A DNA stretch of 64,000 bases from Lutispora saccharofermentans (lineage in GTDB: Bacteria > Bacillota > Clostridia > Lutisporales > Lutisporaceae): assembly GCF_024363565.1 (NCBI RefSeq), contig NZ_JAJEKE010000008.1, positions 62,001 through 126,000 on the forward strand, written 5' to 3'. The notes under the pieces are model-generated. The model saw nothing but the letters and a program-made list of their open reading frames with translations, ran no database searches and was not told where the DNA came from. Position 1 is the first letter of the stretch. Each line of letters begins with the position of its first letter. The position numbers and the translations under genes were made by a program. Below are positions 1 to 7,479 of this stretch, piece by piece.

Positions 1-31
1 AGACAAGTCTTAAAATAGACTTGTTTTTTTG
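1..31 (+). terminator. Intrinsic terminator of a gene upstream of the window
   Basis: An 8-bp perfect stem (bases 3-10 with 17-24, six-base loop) is followed at once by a run of seven T. It ends a + strand transcript that starts outside the window. Confidence 0.75.
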
Positions 32-157
32 AATTCATAGAACTTTAATAAACTTATATTTATATAGAAAAAGCTAGAAATGTATGGTAAAGTTTAGGTA
101 TTAAAATTAACAATTGGAATTGAGCTTTTAAACTTGATGTAACAGATAGAAAGGAAG

Positions 158-299
158 AAAAAAATCCCCGAAGCTGCAGCCGTGGGGAGCAAAGAATATG
201 CATTTTTGTGACCCCGACAGCAACCATATATACTTCAGGAGTATCCCTGAATGCCTGTGATATGTTGAGCAGCATGGGAAGAAAGGTACAAAGCACTGC
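158..299 (-). pseudogene. Decayed fragment of an ABC-transporter permease (SsuC/TauC-like)
   Basis: Read on the - strand, bases 299 to about 192 encode a stretch resembling the cytoplasmic EAA loop region of BPD-type ABC permeases (TFLPMLLNISQAF, then TPEVYMVAVGVTKMHIL). A shift of frame then gives LPTAAASGIFF, which fits the next part of the same motif (LPAASPxIF). No start, ATP-binding or substrate-binding partner remains, and the fragment is cut off by the DUF5694 gene at 329. I infer a gene remnant with at least one frameshift. The family call rests on motif memory only. Confidence 0.5.
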
Positions 300-328
300 A
301 AATTTATATTGTGAGGGGGAAAAGAAAA

Positions 329-1048
329 GTGGATAAACCCAAAATAATGATGCTTGGTACATTTCATATGGTGAGCGTTAAAAACTTATTTAATTTTAAG
401 GTTGATGATCTTGTGAGTGATAAAAGGCAGGAAGAAATAATAGATCTTGTTGACAAAATAAAAAGATTCAATCCCACAAAAGTGGTTGTTGAATATGAGC
501 ATAAAAATGAAGATGAGTTAAATGAAAAATATAATAATTATATTAATGGAGCAGCCCCATTAGAGATGTGGGAAGTGCAGCAAATAGCATTCAGACTGGC
601 TAAAAGTTTAAAACTCCAAAGGATACATGCAATAGATTGGATGGAAAGAGGAGCAGGAACTTGTTCTATAGGCGAGGTCTATGAATATATAAAAAAAGAG
701 CAGCCACAGTTTTTGACTTTATTTGATGATGCAGATATAAGCTTTGAAGGGGATACAACAATATCTGATATACATCGTTTTTTCAATGAAAAGGAGTATA
801 TCAGGAGGACACATGAATCTTATGTGAATATGGCCAGAATCGGAATTAAAGATGGCTATAAGGGAATGGGCTGGCTGATTTGGTGGTATCAAAGAAATCT
901 TATAATATTTGCTCATCTTTCTCAATTAATTGAACATCCGAATGAAAGGATATTTTTATTGATCGGTTCAGGTCATATAGGGATTTTGTCAAATTTTCTT
1001 AAGGAGAGCGAACTATTTGAAGTTGTAGATGCAATGGACTATTTATAA
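329..1048 (+). CDS. DUF5694 domain-containing protein (TraB-like fold)
   Basis: Soluble protein of about 239 residues. Near the N terminus it has MLGTFHM, the G-T-x-H signature shared by DUF5694 and TraB/PrgY-type proteins, and near the C terminus LLIGSGHIG, a second conserved G-x-G-H segment. These His residues are candidates for metal binding or catalysis. The GTG at 329 is preferred over the in-frame GTG at 311 because GAGGGGGA lies 8 bases before it, inside the longer reading. The function of the family is not established. The downstream acetyltransferase begins 40 bases after the stop, so co-transcription is likely. Confidence 0.75.
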   Translation: MDKPKIMMLGTFHMVSVKNLFNFKVDDLVSDKRQEEIIDLVDKIKRFNPTKVVVEYEHKNEDELNEKYNNYINGAAPLEMWEVQQIAFRLAKSLKLQRIHAIDWMERGAGTCSIGEVYEYIKKEQPQFLTLFDDADISFEGDTTISDIHRFFNEKEYIRRTHESYVNMARIGIKDGYKGMGWLIWWYQRNLIIFAHLSQLIEHPNERIFLLIGSGHIGILSNFLKESELFEVVDAMDYL

Positions 1049-1088
1049 AGTCTCTAATTTATACTCATTAAAGGATGGGGAAAAACAG

Positions 1089-1583
1089 ATGATTTTTCAG
1101 TCAAAAGATTTTTATGTAGATTTGGTAGAGAATGAAAATATAAATGAGATTGCTCAAGTATATAATTCCAATAAACATTTCTTGCTGAGCCATATAGACA
1201 GCGGCAAAGTTACATATGAATGGGTTAAACAAGAATTAGAGTCTATGGATAGGGCTGATTTCTATTCATGCAAAGTTGTTGAGAAAATCACAGGTAAAAT
1301 AATTGGCATAGTGGATTTTAAAGCAGGAAAGGAAGCCTATTTATCATTATTAATGCTGCATAAGGATTATAAGGATAAAGGATATGGAAAATTAATCTAT
1401 CAGGCTTTAGAAGAGTATGTCAAATCCATAGGAAGTAAGTGTATAAGAATAGATGTAGTCACTGATTATGATGAAAGCGTACTTAATTTTTGGACCAGAA
1501 AAGGGTTCATTAAATTTAAAGATGTGGAATTAAATTGGACAGGAAGAATTTTACCTGCAGTTACTATGAAGAAAAAAATTTGA
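1089..1583 (+). CDS. GNAT family N-acetyltransferase
   Basis: Acetyl-CoA-dependent N-acetyltransferase of about 164 residues. The C-terminal half has the GNAT core: a beta strand (SLLMLHKDYKDKGYGKL) carrying the acetyl-CoA pyrophosphate-binding loop pattern K-G-Y-G-K, then a helix and the closing strand with FWTRKGF. The substrate cannot be told from sequence. The ATG at 1089 follows AAGGATGGGG at a spacing of 8. An in-frame ATG at 1029 would overlap the preceding gene by 20 bases and lacks a site. It sits between the DUF5694 and HAD genes in a same-strand run. Confidence 0.8.
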   Translation: MIFQSKDFYVDLVENENINEIAQVYNSNKHFLLSHIDSGKVTYEWVKQELESMDRADFYSCKVVEKITGKIIGIVDFKAGKEAYLSLLMLHKDYKDKGYGKLIYQALEEYVKSIGSKCIRIDVVTDYDESVLNFWTRKGFIKFKDVELNWTGRILPAVTMKKKI

Positions 1584-1626
1584 TATTCAGTTATTCTTAC
1601 ATGTTTTCAGGGGGAGGGAAAAAATC

Positions 1627-2325
1627 ATAGACAAGAAGAATATCAAAGCTATTTTATTTGATTCAGGGAGAACCTTGAACATACCGAGGACTGGTCACTG
1701 GTTTATAACGCCTAAATTTTATGAAATACTTGATGTCTCAGGACTTAAATGCAAGCAGGAAATATTCGATAGTGCTATTGAGAAGGCTTGCGATTATGTA
1801 AACAAAATTCGTTTTGTAAAAAATGAAGAAGAAGAGTTTTTTATGTTCAGGGAATTTTATAGAATTGTTTTGGAAGGAGCCGGATATCCGGATATAGATA
1901 GCAGGATCTTGAGCGCCTTAGCAGAAGACAATGTTTATAACGATAATAAGTTTTTATTTTTTGATGATGTAGAGCCTTCACTAGAAATATTAAAACAGAA
2001 ATATATGCTGGGGGTGGTATCTGATACCTGGCCTTCTTTAGAGAGGGTTTTTATTAACGCAGGGCTAAGAAAATACTTCTCCACATTTATCATGTCCTCG
2101 ATTTACGGTTCATGTAAATCAGAAAAAGCTTTGTTCAAAGTTGCGCTTGAGGAGCTGAAAATCGCACCCCCTGAAGCAATATTTATTGACGATAGCGAAT
2201 CAAATCTCACAGCTGCAGAGGAATTCGGCATGTTACCCATATTGATTGACAGGTATAAGACAACGGATTTAAAAAGCAAGTACCCTATAATCAGATCATT
2301 AGGTGAGCTATTGGAATTATTATGA
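1627..2325 (+). CDS. HAD family hydrolase with a probable non-standard start codon
   Basis: Phosphatase-like HAD protein. Motif I, ILFDSGRTL, with the nucleophile Asp, is encoded at 1651-1677. Further motifs are GVVSDTW (motif II, S/T) and IFIDDSESNL (motif IV, acidic pair), with a Lys (SEKALFK) before it as motif III. The first standard start in frame, TTG at 1675, falls after the catalytic Asp and would remove it. Upstream the frame is open to a stop at 1567 but holds no ATG, GTG or TTG. A strong GGGGGAGGG (1610-1618) stands 8 bases before ATA at 1627 (ATC at 1624 is the alternative). I infer a rare ATA/ATC start, or a gene that has lost its start codon. Confidence 0.7.
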   Translation: MDKKNIKAILFDSGRTLNIPRTGHWFITPKFYEILDVSGLKCKQEIFDSAIEKACDYVNKIRFVKNEEEEFFMFREFYRIVLEGAGYPDIDSRILSALAEDNVYNDNKFLFFDDVEPSLEILKQKYMLGVVSDTWPSLERVFINAGLRKYFSTFIMSSIYGSCKSEKALFKVALEELKIAPPEAIFIDDSESNLTAAEEFGMLPILIDRYKTTDLKSKYPIIRSLGELLELL

Positions 2326-2366
2326 TGGAATGCGAAGAGCGGTAAACGGAATAGAGGTGCCCTTAA

Positions 2367-3323
2367 ATGACATGGATGCCCTTTTTATGCCTTGCTGCAG
2401 GGTTTTTTATAGGTACGCGCAGCCTGGCGGAAAGAACACTGAAAAGGCTTGATGGTATTATCAATATCGCTTTGGTTGTGCTTATGCTTACGATCGGAAT
2501 GAATATAGGCACAAATCCTTCGGTTATGTTAAACCTGCACTCTATAGGTTTAAATTGTCTTGCCATATCTTTATGTGCCATTGCCTTCAGCGTCCTGTTT
2601 ACGGTAATAGCAGAGAAGACTGTGCTGCCGGTGGAAAAGTTGAGGGATAAGCTTTCAGCGGAGAATATCAATATAAACAGCGAAATCGATATTTCCCAAG
2701 AAGAGAAAGATAAAAATTCACTGCTGATCTGGATCATGCCTATAAGCATCGTTGCCGGTGTACTGCTCGGTTATCTTGTTATGCCTCACGCACCGCTCTT
2801 TATACTCGATTATTTGCTGTTCGGATCTCTGGTCATCCTTTATGTCAGTGTCGGCATAAGCCTTGGGTCCAACAGAAAAGTTTTCAGATATATAAGGATA
2901 CTTGGCTTTAGAGTCGTTTATATTTCAATAGCGATTTTCTTGGGAAGTATAGCGGGGGGCTTCACGGCAGGAACAATTTTTCATGTGCCCTTACACACAT
3001 CCGTAATGTCTGCAAGCGGGATGAGCTATTACAGCTTAACGGGAGCATATATGACGAGGGTTTACGGAATTGAGGCGGGGACATACGGGTTTGTTGTAAA
3101 TGTAATGCGGGAATTTTTTACGGTATTGCTGCTGCCGTTGCTGATAAGGATCAGCACAGGCAGTCCGATTGCGGGAGGCGCTGCCGGCAATATGGATACC
3201 ATGCTTGTGCCTGTAACGAAATTTGTAGGAGTTGAGTTGGGGCTGGTCACTCTTATTACGGGAGCCATATTGACATTTGCGGTCCCCTTTATACTGCCAG
3301 TTTTATATGGACTGTTTCTATAG
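2367..3323 (+). CDS. lysO: LysO family lysine exporter (DUF340)
   Basis: Integral membrane protein of 318 residues with about eight to ten hydrophobic segments, the length of full single-chain LysO (YbjE) proteins. Recognised pieces are the N-terminal LAAGFFIGTRSL and LMLTIGMNIGTNP segment and the C-terminal SASGMSYYSLTGAYM and ELGLVTLITGAILTFAVPF. LysO exports L-lysine and the toxic analogue thialysine across the cytoplasmic membrane. A charged loop (VEKLRDKL to EEKDKN) divides the two halves, which are encoded as separate genes in some species. GAGGTG precedes the ATG. The substrate is inferred from the family only. Confidence 0.8.
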   Translation: MTWMPFLCLAAGFFIGTRSLAERTLKRLDGIINIALVVLMLTIGMNIGTNPSVMLNLHSIGLNCLAISLCAIAFSVLFTVIAEKTVLPVEKLRDKLSAENININSEIDISQEEKDKNSLLIWIMPISIVAGVLLGYLVMPHAPLFILDYLLFGSLVILYVSVGISLGSNRKVFRYIRILGFRVVYISIAIFLGSIAGGFTAGTIFHVPLHTSVMSASGMSYYSLTGAYMTRVYGIEAGTYGFVVNVMREFFTVLLLPLLIRISTGSPIAGGAAGNMDTMLVPVTKFVGVELGLVTLITGAILTFAVPFILPVLYGLFL

Positions 3324-3394
3324 GTGATTGTGCACATATGCAATGGTTGGCATGCAGCCAATGGTGATTTATTGATAAAAGCGAGGGAATATAA

Positions 3395-3805
3395 ATGTCA
3401 TTTTGCATCGATCATTTAAATAGATATGTTTCCGATATCGATAAATTTATAACTTTTTATAATGAGGTGCTGGGCTATGAGCTTCTTGACAAAGGATTCA
3501 AGGCAAATGGCAAGGCTTATGCCATACTCAAAGGCTTCGGTCATGAATTGTTCATTTCGGAGAAGGATGACTTTATGCCGGAGAATAGCAACTTTAGACA
3601 TATAGGCTATTCAATAGAAAATGCTGACTCTTTATTGGAGAGTCTAAGAGACAAGGGCTATGCCGATAAAGAGTGCCGGATTGTTGTCAAGCAATTTTCC
3701 AGACAGTTTTATCTTAAAGACCCGGATGGATTCGAGATAGATTTTATTCAATGGACAGACAAAGAAGGTTTCTATGAGAATCTAAAGATGAAGAAGAGAC
3801 TATGA
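3395..3805 (+). CDS. VOC family protein (glyoxalase/bleomycin-resistance fold)
   Basis: Single-domain protein of 136 residues. It starts IDHLNRYVSDIDKFITFY, the typical first beta strand and helix of vicinal-oxygen-chelate enzymes with a metal-ligand His, and ends in YLKDPDGFEIDFIQ, the conserved D-P-D-G-x-x-I-E/D strand. VOC proteins bind a divalent metal and act as lyases, dioxygenases or drug-binding proteins; the substrate here is unknown. GAGGGAAT lies just before the ATG. The gene follows lysO by 71 bases on the same strand. Confidence 0.75.
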   Translation: MSFCIDHLNRYVSDIDKFITFYNEVLGYELLDKGFKANGKAYAILKGFGHELFISEKDDFMPENSNFRHIGYSIENADSLLESLRDKGYADKECRIVVKQFSRQFYLKDPDGFEIDFIQWTDKEGFYENLKMKKRL

Positions 3806-3852
3806 TATAATATTTATATTTACATAGCTTTGGTATAAGAAAGGTGAGATAT

Positions 3853-4167
3853 ATGGATAAGCAAATGATTGGAATGTGCGGTACATATTGTGGAATATGT
3901 GAGTGGAAAGGGAAAACGAACTGTCCGGGATGCCAGGCTTGCCACAGCAAGCCGTTTTGGGGAGAATGCTCAATAGCAAAATGTTCAATCGATAAGGGAT
4001 ATAATCACTGCGGACACTGTTCGAACCTGCCATGCGAGAAGCTGCTAGACGCGTATAATGATGAAGAGCACGGTGATAATGGCGAGAGATTGATTAATTT
4101 AAAGAATTGGGCCAGTGGTAAAGAAAATTATCTAAAACTAAGGACATTAAAGCGGGATAAGGAGTGA
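3853..4167 (+). CDS. DUF3795 domain-containing cysteine-rich protein
   Basis: Small protein of about 104 residues whose first 65 residues hold eleven Cys in the DUF3795 pattern: MCGTYCGICEWKG, CPGCQAC, then CSIAKCSIDKG, HCGHCSNLPC. Such spacing suggests a zinc or iron-sulfur binding domain. The role of the family is not established. The ATG at 3853 is chosen over a GTG at 3844 because GAAAGGTGAG ends a few bases before it. The stop lies 5 bases before the ATG of the GyrI-like gene, so translation of the two is probably coupled. Confidence 0.75.
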   Translation: MDKQMIGMCGTYCGICEWKGKTNCPGCQACHSKPFWGECSIAKCSIDKGYNHCGHCSNLPCEKLLDAYNDEEHGDNGERLINLKNWASGKENYLKLRTLKRDKE

Positions 4168-4172
4168 TTTAT

Positions 4173-4811
4173 ATGCCGGATAAACTTGATTACAAAAAAG
4201 AATATAAGGACCTCTATATGCCCAAGAATAAGCCGTCATTAATCGAAATACCTGCTATGAGCTTTATTTTGGTTAATGGCAAAGGCGGACCGCAAAATGA
4301 CGAATATCAAAATGCGATATCTATTCTATATGGGCTGACGTTTACGATTAAAATGAGCAAGATGAGCGGGAACCAGCCTCCCGGATATTTCGAATATGTT
4401 GTGCCTCCGCTGGAAGGATTATGGTGGTGTGAGGATGGAGAATTCGATTTTGAGAAGCGTGATTTATGGCGCTGGACTTCAATGATAAGACAACCGGAAT
4501 TTGTCACTCCGGAAGTATTTGAGTGGGCAGCTGAGGAATGCAAAAGGAAAAAGCCTGAGCTCGATGTAAGCCTTGCAAAGTTCGAGGAATTTTCGGAGGG
4601 ATTGTGCGTTCAGATGATGCATATAGGCCCTTATTACGATGAGCCCAAATCAATAAAAATCATGAAGGCTTTCATGAAAGAAAATAACCTGACGGATGTA
4701 ACAGGCATTGAGCGCAAGCATCATGAAATATACTTATCAGACCCGAGGAAAACAGCTCCTGAAAAGCTAAGGACCGTTCTAAGACATCCTGTGGAGCGGG
4801 AAATATTATAA
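4173..4811 (+). CDS. GyrI-like small-molecule-binding domain protein
   Basis: Soluble protein of about 212 residues of the large GyrI-like (AraC effector-binding fold) family. Evidence is the N-terminal KLDYKKEYKDLYMPK and IPAMSFILVNGKGGPQ, a run also found in the YdhN/TehB-linked group, and the C-terminal MMHIGPYYDEPKSI and GIERKHHEIYLSDPRK strands. These proteins bind hydrophobic small molecules and some hydrolyse cyclopropanoids. AAGGAG (4158-4163) gives the ATG at 4173 a spacing of 9. The DUF3795 stop overlaps this region, which indicates an operon. Confidence 0.75.
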   Translation: MPDKLDYKKEYKDLYMPKNKPSLIEIPAMSFILVNGKGGPQNDEYQNAISILYGLTFTIKMSKMSGNQPPGYFEYVVPPLEGLWWCEDGEFDFEKRDLWRWTSMIRQPEFVTPEVFEWAAEECKRKKPELDVSLAKFEEFSEGLCVQMMHIGPYYDEPKSIKIMKAFMKENNLTDVTGIERKHHEIYLSDPRKTAPEKLRTVLRHPVEREIL

Positions 4812-4857
4812 AATAAGTCATCAGACAGCAAAAGGCCGGAAAGCGGGGTTATAGATA

Positions 4858-5322
4858 ATGGGCAGCAACTTCCGAAAAAGCTCTTACATTAGCAGCATTT
4901 TTAAGATATTTCTATTAGCTTTGTATTTAACGCTTCTATCCTGGAGAATGTTTTTCTATGCATATAGCAACTTTTACAGAGTCCCGGGCCGGGCATATCA
5001 ATACAATTTAGTTCCGCTAAAGACCATATACAGTCTTATAGTCAGTTATTCCAGGTACGGATTTACAGTGTGGGCATATAACCTTTTCGGAAATATTGCT
5101 GTTTTTATGCCCCTTGGATTTTTGCTTGCAGCATTGCAAAAAAAGAAAAGCAGTTTAGTGGCTGTACTCATCTGCTCATTCTTCATCATTCTGTTTGCCG
5201 AATCGATGCAGCTTATCATGAAGGTAGGGGTTTTCGATATCGATGACATCATCTTAAATCTTATAGGCTGTCTTGTCGGCTGCCGTGCCTATAGAATTTT
5301 AGCAAAGCATAAGCCCTGGTAA
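4858..5322 (+). CDS. VanZ family membrane protein
   Basis: Membrane protein of 154 residues with about four hydrophobic segments. The VanZ core is clear: YNLVPLKTIY before the second segment, NLFGNIAVFMPLGFLL, and the acidic segment FAESMQLIMKVGVFDIDDII. VanZ proteins raise teicoplanin resistance in enterococci by an unknown mechanism, and chromosomal homologues are common in Firmicutes without vancomycin genes. No van cluster is present, so this is a housekeeping-type homologue. The start follows AGCGGGGT. Confidence 0.8.
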   Translation: MGSNFRKSSYISSIFKIFLLALYLTLLSWRMFFYAYSNFYRVPGRAYQYNLVPLKTIYSLIVSYSRYGFTVWAYNLFGNIAVFMPLGFLLAALQKKKSSLVAVLICSFFIILFAESMQLIMKVGVFDIDDIILNLIGCLVGCRAYRILAKHKPW

Positions 5323-5380
5323 AAGGTATGGCACTTATATATGCGGTTTTAAGATACGGGAAAAGCAAGGAGGTATGATC

Positions 5381-5872
5381 ATGTCAGGCAATATTACTGT
5401 CAGAAAGTGTGATTCAAAGGATGAATCGGCCTTTGTCAAGCTCAATCTGGATTTCATGAGGGAGGCAATGGCTGAGAATCCCTACTGGACATCTTTGAAA
5501 GCACCCACAGAACAAGAATTTAATGATATATTTAAAGAGGCATTGAGCATGCCCGAGCATATATTGATTTTTGTCGCTGAGACCGATGGCAAAGTCGTCG
5601 GGTATGCGAATACGTGGACGGCTTACAGCATATGGTCAAGGGGGAAGGCCCTGACAATCGATGATTTATATATAGCTTTACCTTACAGGAGAAGAGGCAT
5701 TGGCGAGAAAATGGTGGAATGCTTGATAGAGTTTGCTGAAAAGAACGGATACAGAAGGGTTCAACTGCATGCGGAGCTGAATAATGATAAGGCTCATAGC
5801 TTATATAGAAAGCTGGGATTTGACGGAGAAGGAATGATGTTCTTTATGAAAACGATAGAAATCCAAGAATAG
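5381..5872 (+). CDS. GNAT family N-acetyltransferase
   Basis: About 163 residues. The GNAT acetyl-CoA loop is visible as ALPYRRRGIGEKMVECL (R/Q-x-x-G-x-G/A type), followed by the helix and C-terminal strand LNNDKAHSLYRKLGF, the hallmark N-x-x-A-x-x-x-Y-x-x-x-G-F. The acceptor substrate is unknown. AAGGAGG (5367-5373) favours the ATG at 5381 (spacing 7) over that at 5375. It is followed by a 17-codon reading frame and the WYL regulator. Confidence 0.85.
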   Translation: MSGNITVRKCDSKDESAFVKLNLDFMREAMAENPYWTSLKAPTEQEFNDIFKEALSMPEHILIFVAETDGKVVGYANTWTAYSIWSRGKALTIDDLYIALPYRRRGIGEKMVECLIEFAEKNGYRRVQLHAELNNDKAHSLYRKLGFDGEGMMFFMKTIEIQE

Positions 5873-5890
5873 CAGTTTGAAGGTGATAAT

Positions 5891-5944
5891 ATGGATGAAG
5901 TCTTTGGATTCACCACATCATACAGCCGGGTGGTGGTATATTGA
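5891..5944 (+). CDS. Possible 17-residue leader peptide coupled to the WYL regulator
   Basis: An ATG after GAAGGTGATA opens 17 codons (MDEVFGFTTSYSRVVVY) whose TGA overlaps the TTG start of the regulator at 5941 (TTGA). The arrangement suggests translational coupling. It could equally be the remnant of a larger lost gene. There is no homology evidence. Confidence 0.35.
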   Translation: MDEVFGFTTSYSRVVVY

Positions 5945-6873
5945 AAATTGACAGATTGGTTTCTATCCTGGTGATACTGCTAAGGAGGAAGCGGATACAG
6001 GCAAAAGAACTGGCTCAAATGTTTGAGGTTTCAGTTAGAACGATATTGCGGGATGTGGAAGCCATAAATCTCGCAGGAATACCGATTGTAACTTACCAGG
6101 GTGCCAACGGAGGGATAGGGATTGCAGAAGGGTATCGCCTGGATAAAAGCATATTGACTGAGGATGATATGGCAGATATCATTGCAACTCTTAAAGGGGC
6201 GGCTAAGACCTTGCCTGACAGAAGGCACGAGATTCTTATGGAAAAATTCAAAAGCATATTATCCTCTTCCCAGCTTGAAGCTGTGAATTCAAAAGCAAAT
6301 CAGCTTGTTATCGACCATTCGCCTTGGGGAGACGATAAATCGCTGAAAGCAAAAGCAGCATTGATACGTAAGGCCATTGAAGATAATAAAGAGTTAGAGT
6401 TTACATATACAGATATCGAAGGGGGCAGGACTGCCCGTAGAGTAGAGCCCTACTCATTGATCCTAAAAGCTCAAAAATGGTATCTATATGGATGGTGCCA
6501 CCTGAGACAGGATTTTCGGCTTTTCAAGCTTTCCAGAATAGGTGAATTTACTGTATCGGATATGAGCTTTGTTAAAAGAAAAATGCCTTTGGAGGAATAT
6601 CCGTGGGAAAGCGAGTGGCAAAAGCCTAAAGATATGGTTTCCTTACAGCTGATTTTCGAAAGGGTGATGAAAAGCATTATAGTAGATTTCTTTGGTTCTG
6701 ATATTGAAGAATTAGAGGATGGGAGGCTATTGATCAATGCTTGCATGCCTGAAAATAATTGGCTTTATGGGTTCATTCTGAGCTTTGGCGACCAGGTGGA
6801 AGTAATCAATCCTCCTCATATCAGGACAATTATAAAAGAGATATCAGAAAAAATATATAGAAAATATATTTAG
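5941..6873 (+). CDS. YafY/YobV-type HTH-WYL transcriptional regulator
   Basis: Regulator of 310 residues with three parts. Residues 1-60 form a DeoR-like HTH_11 winged helix (RLVSILVILLRRKRIQAKELAQMFEVSVRTILRDV). Residues about 130-215 form a WYL domain, here with EPYSLILKAQKWYLYGWCH in place of a strict WYL. The C-terminal 90 residues are a WCX-type extension. Such proteins bind ligands or nucleic acid through WYL and act on neighbouring genes. It starts with TTG, preceded by GGTGG, and overlaps the stop of the 17-codon frame. The GyrI-like gene 76 bases downstream is the probable target or partner. Confidence 0.85.
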   Translation: MKIDRLVSILVILLRRKRIQAKELAQMFEVSVRTILRDVEAINLAGIPIVTYQGANGGIGIAEGYRLDKSILTEDDMADIIATLKGAAKTLPDRRHEILMEKFKSILSSSQLEAVNSKANQLVIDHSPWGDDKSLKAKAALIRKAIEDNKELEFTYTDIEGGRTARRVEPYSLILKAQKWYLYGWCHLRQDFRLFKLSRIGEFTVSDMSFVKRKMPLEEYPWESEWQKPKDMVSLQLIFERVMKSIIVDFFGSDIEELEDGRLLINACMPENNWLYGFILSFGDQVEVINPPHIRTIIKEISEKIYRKYI

Positions 6874-6949
6874 AACATGACATACAGCTGTCTGGTTTGA
6901 CTCTGTATAATTAAAGCATGATAGAGCTTTAATCAAGGGAGGTAAGAAT

Positions 6950-7408
6950 ATGGATTACAAAATTGAATTGACGGAACAACCAGTACAACCGGTATTGTCA
7001 ATAAGGAAGAGAACTTCGGTTCAAAATCTGCCCCAAGAAATAGGCAAGGCATATGGAGAAATTATAGCGTATTTGAATGAAATAGGGGAACAGCCATCAG
7101 GAGCTCCTTTTGCAGCGTATTACAATATGGATATGGAAAATCTCGATGTAGAGCTGGGATTTCCTGTATCCCGGGCATTTGAAGGCAGGGGAGAGATCAA
7201 AGCCGGACAGATAGCTGAAGGCAAGCAAGTATCCTGTATGCATAAAGGCCCTTATGAAGCGTCTGCCGCTGCCTATGATGCAATGACAGGCTGGGTGGAG
7301 GAGAAGGGCCATATACCAACGGGAGTAGCTTATGAATTCTATTTCAATTCCCCAATGGAAGTACCCGAAAGCGAGTTATTGACAAAAATAGTATTTCCTT
7401 TAAAATAA
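6950..7408 (+). CDS. GyrI-like/AraC effector-binding domain protein
   Basis: Stand-alone ligand-binding domain of 152 residues. The duplicated SHS2 pattern is seen as QPVLSIRKRTSVQNLPQEIGKAYGEI, DVELGFPVSRAFEGRGEIK, then CMHKGPYEASAAAYDAM and YEFYFNSPMEVPESEL, ending TKIVFPLK. The acidic Glu expected in the binding pocket falls within YEFYFNSP. There is no DNA-binding domain, so it probably works with the WYL regulator upstream or as a drug-sequestering or hydrolytic protein. GGGAGGT precedes the ATG. A palindromic terminator follows. Confidence 0.8.
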   Translation: MDYKIELTEQPVQPVLSIRKRTSVQNLPQEIGKAYGEIIAYLNEIGEQPSGAPFAAYYNMDMENLDVELGFPVSRAFEGRGEIKAGQIAEGKQVSCMHKGPYEASAAAYDAMTGWVEEKGHIPTGVAYEFYFNSPMEVPESELLTKIVFPLK

Positions 7409-7433
7409 TTCTTAACAGCAAATAGCTATTATA

Positions 7434-7475
7434 TCCGAGAGCTATAGCAGAGATGTACCTGCTATAGCTCTCGGA
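7434..7475 (+). terminator. Bidirectional hairpin between convergent genes
   Basis: A perfect 17-bp inverted repeat (7434-7450 and 7459-7475, loop of 8) lies in the 71-base gap between the convergent GyrI-like gene and gltX. Neither side has a long T run, but the strength and position suggest it ends both transcripts. Confidence 0.65.
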
Positions 7476-7479
7476 TCAT

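Noticed and set aside
4858..5322. Vancomycin/teicoplanin resistance locus from the VanZ match
   Set aside because: No vanHAX or vanRS genes; lone VanZ homologues are common in Firmicutes.
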